Source: Siphonodentalium dalli
Lineage: Eukaryota; Mollusca; Scaphopoda; Gadilida; Siphonodentaliidae
NCBI GenBank assembly: GCA_032622095.1
Contig: CP136061.1
Coordinates: 61,379,627 to 61,443,626 of the forward strand
DNA: 64,000 bases
Direction of reading: 5' to 3'
Position numbers and translations under genes: made by a program. Shown here one piece after another: positions 28,501 to 35,480 of this stretch. Under the pieces are notes generated by a model that ran no database searches, was not told the DNA's origin, and saw only the letters and a program-made list of their open reading frames with translations. Positions within the stretch are counted from its first letter, which is position 1. Each line of letters begins with the position of its first letter.

Positions 28501-31500
28501 TCCTCTAGAATGGAGCCATCGATTGTTTCCAAAATTCGTTATAAAACATAACTGCCAGCAGCCATCTTGGATTTCAAATTTGAATCCATCCGCACTTCCT
28601 GCAGCCCACATTTATTGGTGAAATGTTTCAAATAGAATGTAATTTTAACTACACAATACAAGACCTTTACAGTAACTTTTTGGCTTTACTTCTTCTTTAT
28701 CATTCTATTAACCCTTTACCCAACAGAAGGGCCCTGTGCCAATGCATTCTCTTATATATGCGAGTCGACCATAGGTCGCCTCGCATATATAAGAGAATGC
28801 ATTGGCTTAACACATTAAAAATTATAAAATTGTTAAAGAATGTAAGAAAAAATTGTAAAAAGTGTTAAAAAAAGATTTTTTTTAGGCCAATGCATTCTCT
28901 TATATATGCGAGGCGACCTATGGTCGACTCGCATATATATAAGAGAATGCATTGGCACATGGCATAACTGTAACCATCACAATGTGGTCAATGAGCCGGT
29001 TCCAATGATATCCATATGTGTATGGTTCTATTGAGACAGACCGAAGATATTTTAGGCTGTTGAAGCTTTATTTGGCCGGTTTTGGCCGGTTTGTTGGGTA
29101 AAGGGTTGCTCAGCAAATAAATACCCCCCTTCCCAAGTTAACACTTTCATTATAATATTGTTTCAACTCATGGCTATTTCAGTTCAACATTTTAACTTAT
29201 TTTTCATTTGAAATTTCCAACTGATGTTGTGTTGACAAATTGAAAATTGTGATCAACGTTGTGGGCGGGTTGACACACCAACCCCCACCCGTCTCTACGC
29301 CCCTGATTCCGCGGGTATAGCTATAGATAAATCACGAATGATCTACCTTTATTACAGGCGAAAGAACAAAATGAGAAAGCGTTAGCTCTATCCACAGCTA
29401 TTGGCGACAAGGTACGTGGGTGTCAATTGCACAATTTCCATTTATTGATCAGAGTTCTGTTCCCTGCACTCTAAGACTTCAGGGACAATCTATTCCCTGG
29501 GAGGTGTAATATTTGCACACCAAGGGGTGCAGTAAATTACCAGCTCTTCAGCGTGCTAAGTTTTCATTATGTCGATTATCGTTCATAGCGAGTTGTTGCA
29601 CCCTATTTTTATTTTTATACATCTTTATTTATCCTCCGTATCATGAAGAGTTGAAATTAATTTAGTATCCAAACACTATCTGCACTGGCAGAATATGGCT
29701 AGAGTATTCCGACATAATTTGGCCAATATATTCCAACTCATGCATGCCTTGCACCAAGTCTCTTAAGGGCTTTGTCAATCCATTTCCCCTAAAATTTGAT
29801 GGAGTCAAAATAAAGAATTACCATATTTTTTCGTAGATATGGACTTTATGTTTGTTGGATTTGGGTTCGAAAACAAATATTTTTAAAAACCTTTATAATG
29901 TTCACATGTTTTATTTCTAACGTACTCCACTATGGATTATACTCTTACTATGTTGCATCAATGGGCTTGGTTGCTGTTATTACTAATATATAAGTGAATA
30001 GATCCTTTATTTTAAATCCATCAAATGTTTTTGGGAAATGGGTTGACAAACTCCTTAAAAGCTATTGGAAGATTTCAAGACCCCCCTCCTTAAATCATGT
30101 ATATATATGTGTGTGTGTCACTTTTATCAAACTAACTTAATCCGCGGTATAAGTAGAAATGGTCTCCGTTCACATGTAAACAAGCATTCAGGTTCCCTAA
30201 GAAGAGAAGACAACCCATATATGGGTCAGTGTAAATGGGCCGTTCTATATTTTTCGCGTGCAAATCAGTCCGACGAGACAGGCTATGTCCCATTCCCACT
30301 GTATATTGTACGGATCAGATACTTCCGAGTTCGTCTGTCATATTTTTTGACAGCACGTATTTCTATTTTATTTGCTCCTACTTCGCTATTATTGGATCAT
30401 TTGAAGGTCTAATTGATTATCCTTATCATAAGTGCATTATCTCTGACAGCCTGAATATTCACACTGTGTAGCTACAAATTGGTGAAAACCCGCAATTTTC
30501 AACATTTTTAAATACAATTATTTAAAAGATCAAAATCGTACTTTGGGCCTACATCGCTGAATAAATGCTTCCAATGGGAGCCTGTTTCAGCTAGTTTCAA
30601 CGTGTTTTGAATTAATCATATTAAACATGTATAATACCATGCATCTTCCTTTATTTTGTGGGGTAGTTCTACAAGCGTGTCTTCAAACAGAATGTCATGG
30701 GAATGTGTGTTTTTGTAGCCTGAGTCTTGCCAGAAATATATAATATATATATATTGGCCAATTCTGGAAATTGAAAATTGCTATTGCCCCAAATTTAATT
30801 TTATTTTATTGATGAAAACACGTACACGATAATTTTTCAGCTAACGTATTGCTCTAACCCGTACCCCAAAATTCATGAAACATCTGATCCGTACACCCCG
30901 CTCACTCTAACCCGTACACAAAAAATTAGTACCAACTTTTAAAATGTCTTCTTTCGGAACCCTTCGCACAAATCCTGTGAATTAACCCCAGGCCTTATAG
31001 AATCCGATATTAGTTTTCACATCCTATTTGTTGATTTGGGTATGTATTATCAAGGTTTTGGACCCAAAATAATGGTAACAATGGTCAGAATCGGATATTA
31101 TTGTTAATAATTTGCCGATAATATCGCATTTATCTAAATTAACAATGCCTGAAATTCGGAGAACTTCAGTGTCTTGATATCCGATATAAATGGATTGCGT
31201 CCTTAAACAGACATAGCTCATTCGAACCCCCATTTATTTTCTACGTAATTTGCAGCGACGATTACGATAGGTCGATAAATAAACGAACTATTGATATACC
31301 GACTGCATATGCTCGGCAAAGCACTTGCAAAAGTCACAGCCATTTTTCAGCGTTTTCAACTTTTCGCCAGAATTCAGACACACGCTCTTTGTTGCTACCA
31401 TAACAAGAATAGACTATACCACGGAACGCTCTTTTCTGTTCCATGTCGCACAAATGGCTGTTTTGTGTTTGGGACCCAAACACCGCAGTTGTATTTTTCA

Positions 31501-34500
31501 TTACTTCAATGCATCGTTTTTGGGTTACATAATGCTCGCAGAAAGGTAGTTCCGATATTTATCGACCTATTTCGATACTGAGTAAAAATTAAAAAACGAA
31601 TATTATGTGTATTTTGGAGCTCAAACCGCCATGTGGTTTAAATATCATAGTAATTTCAGATTATTTTGGAAATATGAAGCATACTGACACCAAATGTATT
31701 TGTTTACATCGAATCCGCAACTATCTGACCCGTACACCGACCACGCGACTGTATATAGTGATTCCGTTGAATATCTGGTGCACTATCTTTAAAGTGATGT
31801 GAAACACTCCGGTATGGTAATCAAACAGAAATGGAGAATATTGTTCAAAGTAGTATTTTTATGTGTACCCATACCATAGTATGGTACACATAGTGTCGGC
31901 GTCCGGATTGACCACTCGTCGTTCGTCCGTCCGTCCGTCTGTATGTCTGTCTGTCCGTAGACACTTTATGTATGGTGCGATAACTCGAGCATTTTCTAAT
32001 TGATCAGAACCAAATTTTGTATATGAGTTTTTTACGGAGTTTTGGCCCTTTTTTGAGCATACGATAACTCAACAAAATGTTAACTGATCGGAACCAAATT
32101 CGGTATTTGAGTTTCTCAGCCCAAAATACTGATCGATTTCGGATATGAGTTTGATAAAAGAAAATTTAACAGAGTTATGGCCCTTTTTCCAAAAAAAAAT
32201 AAAATAAAAAAAATATATTATTTTCAACTCCTTGCTCAATTTACACCAAAAAAAATAAATATATAAAGTTGTTTATTATCAATAATTACTGAGACTCATT
32301 TTATCAGTTATAGCTCATCGCTATCGCCAATGTATGGGTTAAACATCTGCCGATCGTGATCGGCCTCTCGTTTATAGATAGTGAATCAAAATTCACAGCA
32401 CACACCGTCATTCTTATATATTAATCAAATCTTGATTGCGAAATCGTTTTCGTCAGTTTATCGCCGATAGATGCGTCCCGAATAGAGTAGTAAATATTTG
32501 CATTTGAGCGTAGTTCTGACGATGTTTTCTATGGAGTGGTACGGCTGATTTGCTTCAAATTTTCGGTGATGTTAGTAGAATGTCATATTCCTTCAGTTGC
32601 ATAGCGCCTGCATACTAACATGTCAGTTTCACGCACCCGAACAAGTACTTAACTCTTTCGCTGCCACCCCGCCACACGGACATACTCCCCAGTGCCAAGC
32701 ATTCTGGGTGTAAATACAAGTATTTTATGTATATGTGGGTAATGCAATGACTATCGGGTAATTATCGGTGTATTTAGTTGAAACTTCACATGTGGGTATA
32801 TATGACAATGACCTATCACCTGCCCCGACGTGGAGACCCATTCAATGTCAAAGCCTTTGGGTCACGTGCCATTGGCGGCCATCTTGGATTTGCTTTAATT
32901 TATGTTTTTCGGTAAAAAAAATTCAATTCATATAGGATTAAATGTTTGTTTTTTGTTCTATTGTTCTATCCCATTAATTAATGCTTCATATTCATATAAT
33001 CTCTTACATAACATGCAGTTATAGCGTGTTCGTAATTGTTCATAACACATGTATCTGTGTATTGTTGTACCAGTAGGTACATTTGTCTGTATGTACATCT
33101 CACCAGTTAATCATATTCCGGCTACTATTCCGTATTTTTCACCGACCTCATTCCGACAGAATTTTTGGACGCTAAACTGATCAGCAGAAAGGAGGCCGCC
33201 AAGTCAATTATGATGTTTATTTTCCACTCATATATCGCATCCATGCACCAAAAGTTAATTTGTCAATGGTATATTCTGGCTCGGACTGTACTCATAGAAC
33301 TTCAGGAGTAGCATGACTTTGACTGACCTTTCTTCTAAATTGTCAGCGCACACCAGCACTCTACATAAAATAAATGAAACCCCGTTGTAATGCAACAAAA
33401 CAATATAATTACGACCCGTAAACCAGGTGCACCCCCGAACTCGCATAAATGCGTATTTGGCAGCGACTGGGTAACTCGCATTTATGCGAGCTTCGCATCG
33501 AAAGAGTTAATATGTCTTTAATTAACATTTTCAGCTGGATATGCTGAAGTGCCATGGACGATTAGAAGCCATCCACACGGTTACAAACGAACCAGAGAAC
33601 GCGTATCACCATCAGGTCCGCCGAAAACAGTTAATAGAGGAGATCGAACTCTATTGTGGAGTATGCGGCGACACACTTGGAGAAAAACCCGAAAAACTCG
33701 AGCCTCTGAGATGCGGACATTTCATTCATGGTCGGTGAGTGAACTTTAACACTTTTTAATGCTCAACTTGACATCAAGTTTGAGCTATAAGCGAGGTCAC
33801 TGAGTCGCTACCATATTGGATCCATCCGGCCCCGTTCTGCGCATACAGTGCTACAGGTCGGAGTTCTAGTGTAGCAATCCATATACGGAGTTTTGAATAT
33901 TTATGAATTCCATATGAATATTCAAAACTCCATATATGGAATGCTACTCCAGAACTTTGACCTGTAGCACTTAAACCGCCAAATGGGGGCTGGGTGGATC
34001 CAATATGGTAGCGACTCAGTGATTTCGCTTATTGCCATGTGTTGGCATCCGTCATCCGTCTGTGCGTCGCGCGTCGCTCGAAAATCTCCTTCAGCACACC
34101 CGATACAGGTGACACTCCTAATCCGATCATCACCAAACTTCACATGGATCTTCTTGTGGCCTTTGGATGTAAGCCATTTATTTTTTTCTGCTAAAAACAA
34201 TATGGCCACCAGCAGCCACCTTGGATTTCATATTCGACCCACCCTGCATCCCAAATTTATTGGAGCCGAATTCCTTTGAAAATTTACAGGCATGTTTAGT
34301 ATCACCTCTAAATAGGAGCTATTGAATTTGAACGATTTTCGATTAAACACATGGTCGCCATATTGGACTTACTCTTTACATGACTATATCCCAATAAAGA
34401 GGTTAGTGGAAGGACCACTCTGTCCTTCCGAAAATCCCGGGGTTAGCCCCCCCCCCCCCGAAATTACAATTATGTATCCCAATTTCAACCGCTGGATCAT

Positions 34501-35161
34501 TACCCCTTTCGCGTGGAAATAAACTCTCCCATAAATTGACACCATATCTGCCAGTCTATATATGGGAGACTCATCTGTTCAACTTGAACTAATTATTGCT
34601 ATGTATTATACATTTATTGCATGGTTCCAGGTTGACATGAGGATTTATCAACCCGATGAATATTAACTTCCTAGGGTTGATAAAGCATCATGTCAACATC
34701 GAAACCATGCAATAAGTGTTTTATTATATGATCCACCAATGGTATCAAGCCCATTAGGCCTGGACTACCTTACTGACCCATATATATAAATCCATAAAAT
34801 GCACAACAATGTTTTTCAACAAGTCAAAAGTTAATAAACAATAAACAATTCATTTGCCCATCATTTAGTATGGTAATGGTACAGCCATGCAGTCAATACA
34901 TTCTGCTCCATTCACATCTATGCGTCAAGAAGTCAAGGTCATCGCCTTATTACCATGACCGTATTTTAGCCTTACGTGAATATGGCGTCTATTTATGGGA
35001 GAGGTTATTTCCATGCTACAATTTAGATGAATTTTGTATTAATTCTCTGTTCCAGGTGTGTGGTACATATACGGCGCGGGACGCTGGGTCGATCAAGCAT
35101 TCGCAGACCGTGTCCGGCGTGTCGAAGAAAAGCTTCATCTAATCCTGCTGTGTATAACTGA
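3777..35161 (+). CDS. RAPSN: Rapsyn (43 kDa receptor-associated protein of the synapse), six coding exons
   Basis: Joined exons are 3777-4463, 17383-17481, 18932-19054, 29358-29411, 33535-33734 and 35056-35161. They total 1269 nt, giving 422 residues plus TGA; vertebrate rapsyn is about 412. Every junction has GT..AG and the frame is kept throughout (phase 0 four times, then a split Arg codon at the last junction). Residue 2 is Gly (MGQ), the family's myristoylation site for membrane attachment. Residues 1 to about 300 are TPR helix pairs containing the very rapsyn-like LARSNERLCEFNKAITYC. A short helical segment follows, then a RING-H2 domain at 362-410. Known role of the family: a peripheral postsynaptic scaffold that binds and clusters nicotinic acetylcholine receptors, with RING-dependent E3 activity reported for vertebrate rapsyn. 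The identification rests on recalled similarity to vertebrate rapsyn in every exon. No neighbour shares its function. Confidence 0.95.
4596..6715 (+). mobile_element. Dispersed element family B, copy 1 (in rapsyn intron 1)
   Basis: The head TATGTGTACACATAC..GTATGGTACACATACTG, followed by a CTGTCCGTAGACAC stretch, is shared with 31860-32375. The tail is a hairpin, GCCGATCGTGATCGGC (6689-6704), followed by CTCT.TTTAT, also shared. Between them are degenerate ~150-350 bp units with GATAACTCAAGTA, CACACACC..ACCTGTAT and ATTAACCC. No open reading frame of note. Non-autonomous; superfamily unknown. Confidence 0.65.
7141..8762 (+). mobile_element. Family A element with nine-unit internal tandem array
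   Basis: It begins TTAGCTCAACTTA and ends TAAGTTGAGCTA, which are inverted termini. After a TCCGTGTGTCCGT stretch come nine units marked by GGCGCGGGCTACAGGTCGTA or variants at 7239, 7430, 7625, 7789, 7952, 8108, 8272, 8434 and 8602, a spacing of 156-195 bp. Units contain GGCCACCAGCAGCCATCTTG. The first two are longer because of an extra GAGTCATTTTGGGGTCGTTC block. The apparent minus-strand open frames are by-products of the repeat, not proteins. Confidence 0.85.
8772..10077. mobile_element. Element with satellite-like inverted arms (TTGATTAATCAA units)
   Basis: The left arm (about 8784-9022) is a run of CTATCTTGATTAATCAACTT units. The right arm (about 9860-10061) is the complementary run of AAGTTGATTAATCAAGATAG. 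Outside them, ACACTTTCATTTACTATA is mirrored by TAGTAAATAAAAGTGGTGT. The ~840 bp interior shows no convincing gene. Confidence 0.75.
10078..11160. other. Intron 1 sequence, no gene seen
   Basis: It contains a short TTGACTAACC/GGGTCAGTCA stretch near 10698-10760 that resembles 13270-13520. A CTGAAACAGGCTCCC..TCAGCGTCGGAGGG fragment at 10858-10912 is repeated at 11309-11342. Otherwise unremarkable. Confidence 0.4.
11165..12190. repeat. Dispersed repeat pair flanking a TIR element
   Basis: The segment at about 11165-11300 (CCCGAGTCACC, TTGGTTGAAATTGGACCAG, GGGCAGACAGATCCTAC) is repeated in diverged form at about 12085-12190 (CCCGAGTCGCC, ATGGTTGAAATCCGACCAG). Both are in the same orientation and both carry the CCGnGCAGACAG tract common to mollusc dispersed repeats. 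Confidence 0.6.
11446..11988. mobile_element. TIR element, AAAGATGGATTATCTCTT ends
   Basis: Left end TAAAGATGGATTATCTCTT; right end AAAGAGATAGATAATCTTTT is its complement. Interior landmarks (ACAATGAGTCTAATTAACGT, TTCTATTTTTAGAACAGACC, TTTTATACCCCGGTAACTAT) also occur, partly inverted, in 2023-2544, so these are two copies of one family. A right-end fragment may persist at about 6950-7070. Confidence 0.7.
12228..12579. mobile_element. Element with hairpin termini, copy 1
   Basis: Outer ends TTTACCCTGTGCC and GGCACAGGGTAAA are inverted. Each end carries its own near-perfect palindrome: GCCAATGCATTCTCTTATAT.. folding on itself at 12238-12296, and again at 12501-12569, around a core with GGTCGCC. 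The AT-rich interior has TTCTTTAACAATTTTATAA. There are further copies at 28731-28962 (interior inverted) and a solo hairpin at 37257-37325. No ORF. Confidence 0.85.
12728..13091. mobile_element. MITE with GGCCCACTTAATTTT-type ends, copy 1
   Basis: The left end TCCATTTAATTGTCGAGTCACC and right end AAAATTAAGTGGGCA are diverged inverted repeats. Interior words (GAAACGTCTGTGTAGCAGAAGA, TGTATTTTCAATGGA, GTTTGGAGCTTC) match the copy at 35760-36221. Confidence 0.75.
13092..14742. other. Intron 1 sequence with TTAGTCA-rich tract and a local duplication
   Basis: Positions 13270-13520 are dense in TTGACTAAC/GTTAGTCA words in both orientations, a decayed MITE. Positions 13920-14050 and 14140-14260 are a diverged direct duplication (TCGTGCTGCT, CAGACATT, TTTCCAGAT, TACCATAAC, AAAGGAGG). 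No gene seen. Confidence 0.5.
14743..16700 (+). mobile_element. Family C element (AGCTCACCTGAGACG head) with ~155 bp units
   Basis: The head TTTTAGCTCACCTGAGACGA is followed by CGTCCGTCCATCCGTC. Degenerate units of about 155 bp follow (landmarks GGGTTCATATTTGGT, GGTGACT..CATTCAGATTTGTTC, GCCAGGGCCATAACT) at about 14880, 15040, 15195, 15870, 16080, 16230 and 16390. This head is widespread in mollusc genomes as I know them. Low-complexity A/T stretches at 15300-15480 interrupt it. Confidence 0.7.
16700..17222 (+). repeat. Tandem duplication with (CT)n microsatellite
   Basis: AATTCAGGATTTGTTTTTTA..TTTGAAC + (CT)n + CTTATGATGGCACACCA occurs at about 16705 and again at about 16953. Each is followed by TTAAATGTTGGAAA and CAGATCGAGATCGTTGATTT. 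The second unit ends with the family B tail CGATCGTGATCGGCCTCTCG. The CT run at about 16981-17095 is what creates the Arg/Glu-only minus-strand open frames. Confidence 0.8.
17383..17481 (+). CDS. RAPSN: Rapsyn coding exon 2 (residues 230-262)
   Basis: A 99 nt exon preceded by a pyrimidine-rich stretch ending TTCTATTCCAG and followed by GTATAAAT. It reads DAMKVSMTYHDRPIQAKCLI then NFADTHRKKHDFE, aligning without gaps to the vertebrate rapsyn stretch containing HGDRPLQA and FADIHRSRGD. Phase 0 at both ends. This is one TPR helix pair, too short to stand out as an open reading frame on its own. Confidence 0.93.
17504..17732. repeat. 229 bp near-perfect palindrome in rapsyn intron 2
   Basis: Arms of about 110 bp meet at CTCTCGGGGAGAG (near 17617) with almost no loop. 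Outer ends are AATACAGTAATGCTCTAATT and its complement. Differences between arms are very few, so it is a young foldback/MITE insertion. It starts 22 bases after the exon 2 donor. Confidence 0.9.
17733..18660. other. Intron 2 sequence, nothing recognised
   Basis: AT-rich. The TCTTATGCATGTCACAGAAAGA-like words near 18290-18345 (CAGAAAGACCCAATGAAGT) recur near 35645-35690, suggesting another old dispersed repeat. No exon-like sequence. Confidence 0.35.
18661..18733. repeat. 73 bp hairpin in rapsyn intron 2
   Basis: AAGATGGATAACTC..AAAATCAAGTGGTTA is mirrored by TAACCACTTGATTTTCGAGT..TCCATCTT, with a ~15 bp loop. Confidence 0.85.
18932..19054 (+). CDS. RAPSN: Rapsyn coding exon 3 (residues 263-303)
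   Basis: A 123 nt exon between TGTTCCAG and GTAAGCTG, a strong donor. It starts KAYPRYESAFAIMVEIGDKI and ends NLFMRDFQK, corresponding to the vertebrate segment with [20 protein letters not shown]. Phase 0 at both ends. It completes the TPR superhelix. Confidence 0.94.
19149..19170 (+). repeat. Poly-C run
   Basis: A homopolymer of about 20 C. The exact length is likely unreliable in any assembly. Confidence 0.8.
19312..19453. repeat. 142 bp inverted repeat in rapsyn intron 3
   Basis: The left arm AATGGATGTTGATTTTCTTG..CGTTCCATAGAGTATGGA is mirrored by TCCATACTCTATGGAACGCA..AATCAACATCCATT. Arms are about 40 bp. Confidence 0.85.
19908..19992 (+). repeat. Dispersed repeat fragment, partner at 57837-57925
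   Basis: ACCTTCAGTGAT, AATAATTTGAAGGATTAGTT and GTTTTAACGGAATT match, inverted, the segment at 57837-57925. This shows that this interior piece exists independently elsewhere. Confidence 0.7.
20011..22957 (+). mobile_element. Possible non-autonomous Helitron/Helentron with internal degenerate repeats
   Basis: The 5' edge TCTATATCTATATTTGCGAA..GTCTGTTTGTCTGT recurs in part at 21240. The body is a degenerate array (CACCAAATTGATACACATTC, GAATCTAATCGTGTGGTTTA, GAGAGATGGGG) with spacings of roughly 100-170 bp. The 3' edge CTGGGCAACGCCGGGTAACC ends CTGCTAGT (22934-22957), like the hairpin plus CTAG-T ends of Helitron-type elements. No Rep/helicase gene is present. Edges and class are tentative. 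Confidence 0.4.
22566..22597 (+). repeat. (GATT)n microsatellite
   Basis: About eight tandem GATT units. Confidence 0.9.
23569..24359. mobile_element. Nested MITE with TCTTATGACTAATGTGTAG ends
   Basis: The left end ACTCTTATGACTAATGTGTA and the right end CTACACATTAGTTATAAGAC are inverted repeats. The insertion is precise: the uninterrupted left foldback arm reads GCGAAATGTT joined to GTATTTGGCG where this element sits in the right arm. The interior is dense in TGTGTA/TACACA words in both orientations, and no coding frame is convincing. Confidence 0.85.
24564..25058. repeat. Decayed GGAAATTTCC-type repeat
   Basis: Scattered TTTCCAAATCCGGGAAATTC, GGAATTTCCATCTGATAGC and AAGTTTCCACCTGGTGACCA words resemble the body of the adjacent hAT-like element. 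Probably an older relative. Confidence 0.5.
25067..26136. mobile_element. hAT-like non-autonomous element with 8 bp target duplication
   Basis: The termini CAGGGATGTGGCTAGAGGG and CCCTCTAACCACATCCCTG are inverted. The 8 bp immediately outside are identical, ACATTGTG at 25059-25066 and 26137-26144. An 8 bp duplication plus CAGGG ends is the hAT superfamily signature. The body carries repeated GGTTGGAAAATTTCCAACTG units, G/C runs, and two copies of a GACCGGGCCG-like stretch. No transposase, so it is mobilised in trans if at all. Confidence 0.85.
26494..28620 (+). mobile_element. Family A element, copy 2, interrupted by a hAT-like element
   Basis: The head ATTAGCTCAACTTTACATTG..TTTGAGCTATTGCCGTGTGTTG is followed by TCCGTCGTCCGTCC. 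Units marked by GGCACACCCTACAGGCCACA or variants lie at about 26584, 27508, 27670, 27841, 28102, 28269, 28436 and 28590, i.e. ~165 bp apart once the 26701-27470 insertion is removed. Each contains a GCCAGCAGCCATCTTGGAT block. No terminal inversion is visible at the right end. Confidence 0.75.
26701..27470. mobile_element. hAT-like non-autonomous element nested in family A
   Basis: The ends TAGTGTTCGCGCTG (26701-26714) and CAGCGCGAGCACTG (27457-27470) are inverted repeats. The flanking octamers TCGCCGGC (26693-26700) and CCGCCGGC (27471-27478) are a 7/8 target duplication. Subterminal TTGGCCAAATT words repeat inward from both ends. It splits a family A unit exactly within the GCCGCCGGCAGCCATC block. 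Confidence 0.88.
28708..29109. mobile_element. piggyBac-like MITE, copy K1
   Basis: TTAA followed by CCCTTTACCCAACAGA on the left and TGTTGGGTAAAGGG on the right. The right duplication has decayed to TTGC. TTAA target and CCC ends are piggyBac hallmarks. It encloses the second copy of the hairpin-ended element. Confidence 0.75.
28731..28962. mobile_element. Element with hairpin termini, copy 2
   Basis: Palindromes at 28738-28806 and 28886-28956 (GCCAATGCATTCTCTTATAT and complement, loop with GGTCGCC) surround a ~79 bp AT-rich interior. That interior is the reverse complement of the interior of copy 1. It is inserted about 20 bp from the left end of K1. Confidence 0.85.
29110..29357. other. 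End of intron 3, hAT-related repeat debris
   Basis: ATTTGAAATTTCCAACTGAT and a C-rich stretch ending CACCCGTCTCTACGCCCCTG resemble the right part of 25067-26136. Then comes the exon 4 polypyrimidine tract. Confidence 0.45.
29358..29411 (+). CDS. RAPSN: Rapsyn coding exon 4 (residues 304-321), 54 nt microexon
   Basis: A very short exon between CTTTATTACAG and GTACGTGG, reading AKEQNEKALALSTAIGDK. It matches the vertebrate segment KALDAIEKAQDLAEEVGNK in register, and phase 0 on both sides keeps the frame. It is isolated by introns of 10.3 and 4.1 kb, so it would be missed by ORF-length methods. Confidence 0.9.
29412..31859. other. Intron 4, no gene recognised
   Basis: AT-rich. CTCTAACCCGTACACC-type words repeat at 30855, 30900 and 31725. 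CCTGTTTCAGCTAGT at 30582 is the complement of words at 10858. Open frames between 30065 and 31800 show no family resemblance and no splice context. Confidence 0.4.
31860..32375 (+). mobile_element. Dispersed element family B, copy 2
   Basis: The head TATGTGTACCCATACCATAG..ATGGTACACATAG with GTCCGTCCGTCCGTCTGTA, and the tail CATCTGCCGATCGTGATCGG followed by CCTCTCGTTTAT, match copy 1. This copy is much shorter, with few internal units (GATAACTCGAGCA). Confidence 0.7.
32459..32619 (+). repeat. Dispersed repeat, copy 2 (partner of 1-170)
   Basis: TATCGCCGATAGATGCGTCC, GACGATGTTTTCTATGGAGT and GCATAGCGCCTGCATACTAA align with the left end of the window in the same orientation. Confidence 0.75.
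32649..33510. mobile_element. piggyBac-like MITE, copy K3, abutting rapsyn exon 5
   Basis: TTAA duplications at 32649-32652 and 33507-33510. Adjacent ends CTCTTTCGCTGCC and GCATCGAAAGAG are inverted. Near the right end is an inner hairpin with AACTCGCATAAATGCG and CGCATTTATGCGAG. The right edge is 24 bp from the first base of exon 5, so intron 4's branch site must lie at or inside the element boundary. Confidence 0.75.
33535..33734 (+). CDS. RAPSN: Rapsyn coding exon 5 (residues 322-388, first half of RING-H2)
   Basis: A 200 nt exon after AACATTTTCAG, ending at CG before GTGAGTG. It encodes a Leu/Glu-rich helix and then YCGVCGDTLG, followed by RCGHFIHGR. The zinc ligands visible are C362, C365, C381, H383 and H386. 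The last codon (Arg388) is split two bases to one with exon 6. The open frame running past the donor into the intron is not used. Confidence 0.94.
33763..34390 (+). mobile_element. Family A element, copy 3, head split by a foldback element
   Basis: GCTCAACTTGACATCAAGTT and TGAGCTAT precede the insertion. TATTGCCATGTGTTGGCATCC with CGTCTGTGCGTCGCGC follows it, then ~1.5 units with ACCAGCAGCCACCTTGGA. Located in rapsyn intron 5. Confidence 0.7.
33791..34028. mobile_element. Foldback element G, copy 1
   Basis: The left arm GCGAGGTCACTGAGTCGCTA..CCATATTGGATCCA and right arm TGGATCCAATATGGTAGCGA..CTCAGTGATTTCGC are inverted. Inner arms carry CTACAGGTC and CCATATATGGAATGCTAC words. A second copy lies at 40845-41081. 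Confidence 0.85.
34449..34460 (+). repeat. Poly-C run in intron 5
   Basis: About 12 consecutive C within a short C/G-rich stretch (CCCGGGGTTAG). The surrounding 34391-34613 shows nothing else. Confidence 0.7.
34614..34714. repeat. 100 bp inverted repeat in intron 5
   Basis: TTATTGCATGGTTCC..GTTGACATGA..TTTATCAACCC is mirrored by GGGTTGATAAAGCATCATGT..GAAACCATGCAATAA. The remainder of intron 5 (34715-35055) has no recognised feature. Confidence 0.85.
35056..35161 (+). CDS. RAPSN: Rapsyn coding exon 6 (residues 388-422, end of RING-H2 and C-terminus)
   Basis: Acceptor CTGTTCCAG. The reading frame imposed by exon 5 gives C389 immediately, then RPCPACRRK with C407 and C410, and ends SSNPAVYN before TGA at 35159-35161. 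The complete RING is C-x2-C-x15-C-x-H-x2-H-x2-C-x17-C-x2-C. The longest open frame over this stretch is in a different phase and ends in a CIKHSQT-like sequence; it should be ignored. The C-terminal tail resembles the short Ser/Pro tail of vertebrate rapsyn. Confidence 0.92.
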
Positions 35162-35474
35162 TGATGATTCCATGCACAATTCGCCTTTCTTGCATACATT
35201 TAAAAATAGTTGAGTGGCTTTGGTGGAAAATTATGAGATGACTCATACACGGTGTATAATATTCTGGGACCAATTTAGATATGACCCATCCGATTTGACA
35301 CCAAATTACTCAAATATTCCATGAAGACATTTCCCCGCTTAACAATTGCATTCATAATTGTTTAATCGAAACCCTTCGGGATATACCACTGGATAACAGT
35401 TGAAACTGATTAAGAATTCCCAGATCTGGGTATACACTTACTTCAGGTATTGTCCCAGCTGTCCTGTCCTATCA

Positions 35475-35480
35475 AATAAA
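35475..35480 (+). terminator. Candidate polyadenylation signal AATAAA for rapsyn
   Basis: The first canonical AATAAA seen after the stop codon, about 315 bases downstream. In AT-rich DNA this hexamer is frequent, so the assignment is tentative. Confidence 0.35.

Noticed and set aside
35041-35142. Alternative end of the open frame ending SGVSKKSFI as a rapsyn C-terminus
   Set aside because: It is in the wrong phase for the exon 5 donor. The imposed phase gives the missing RING cysteines (CPAC) and a longer tail.
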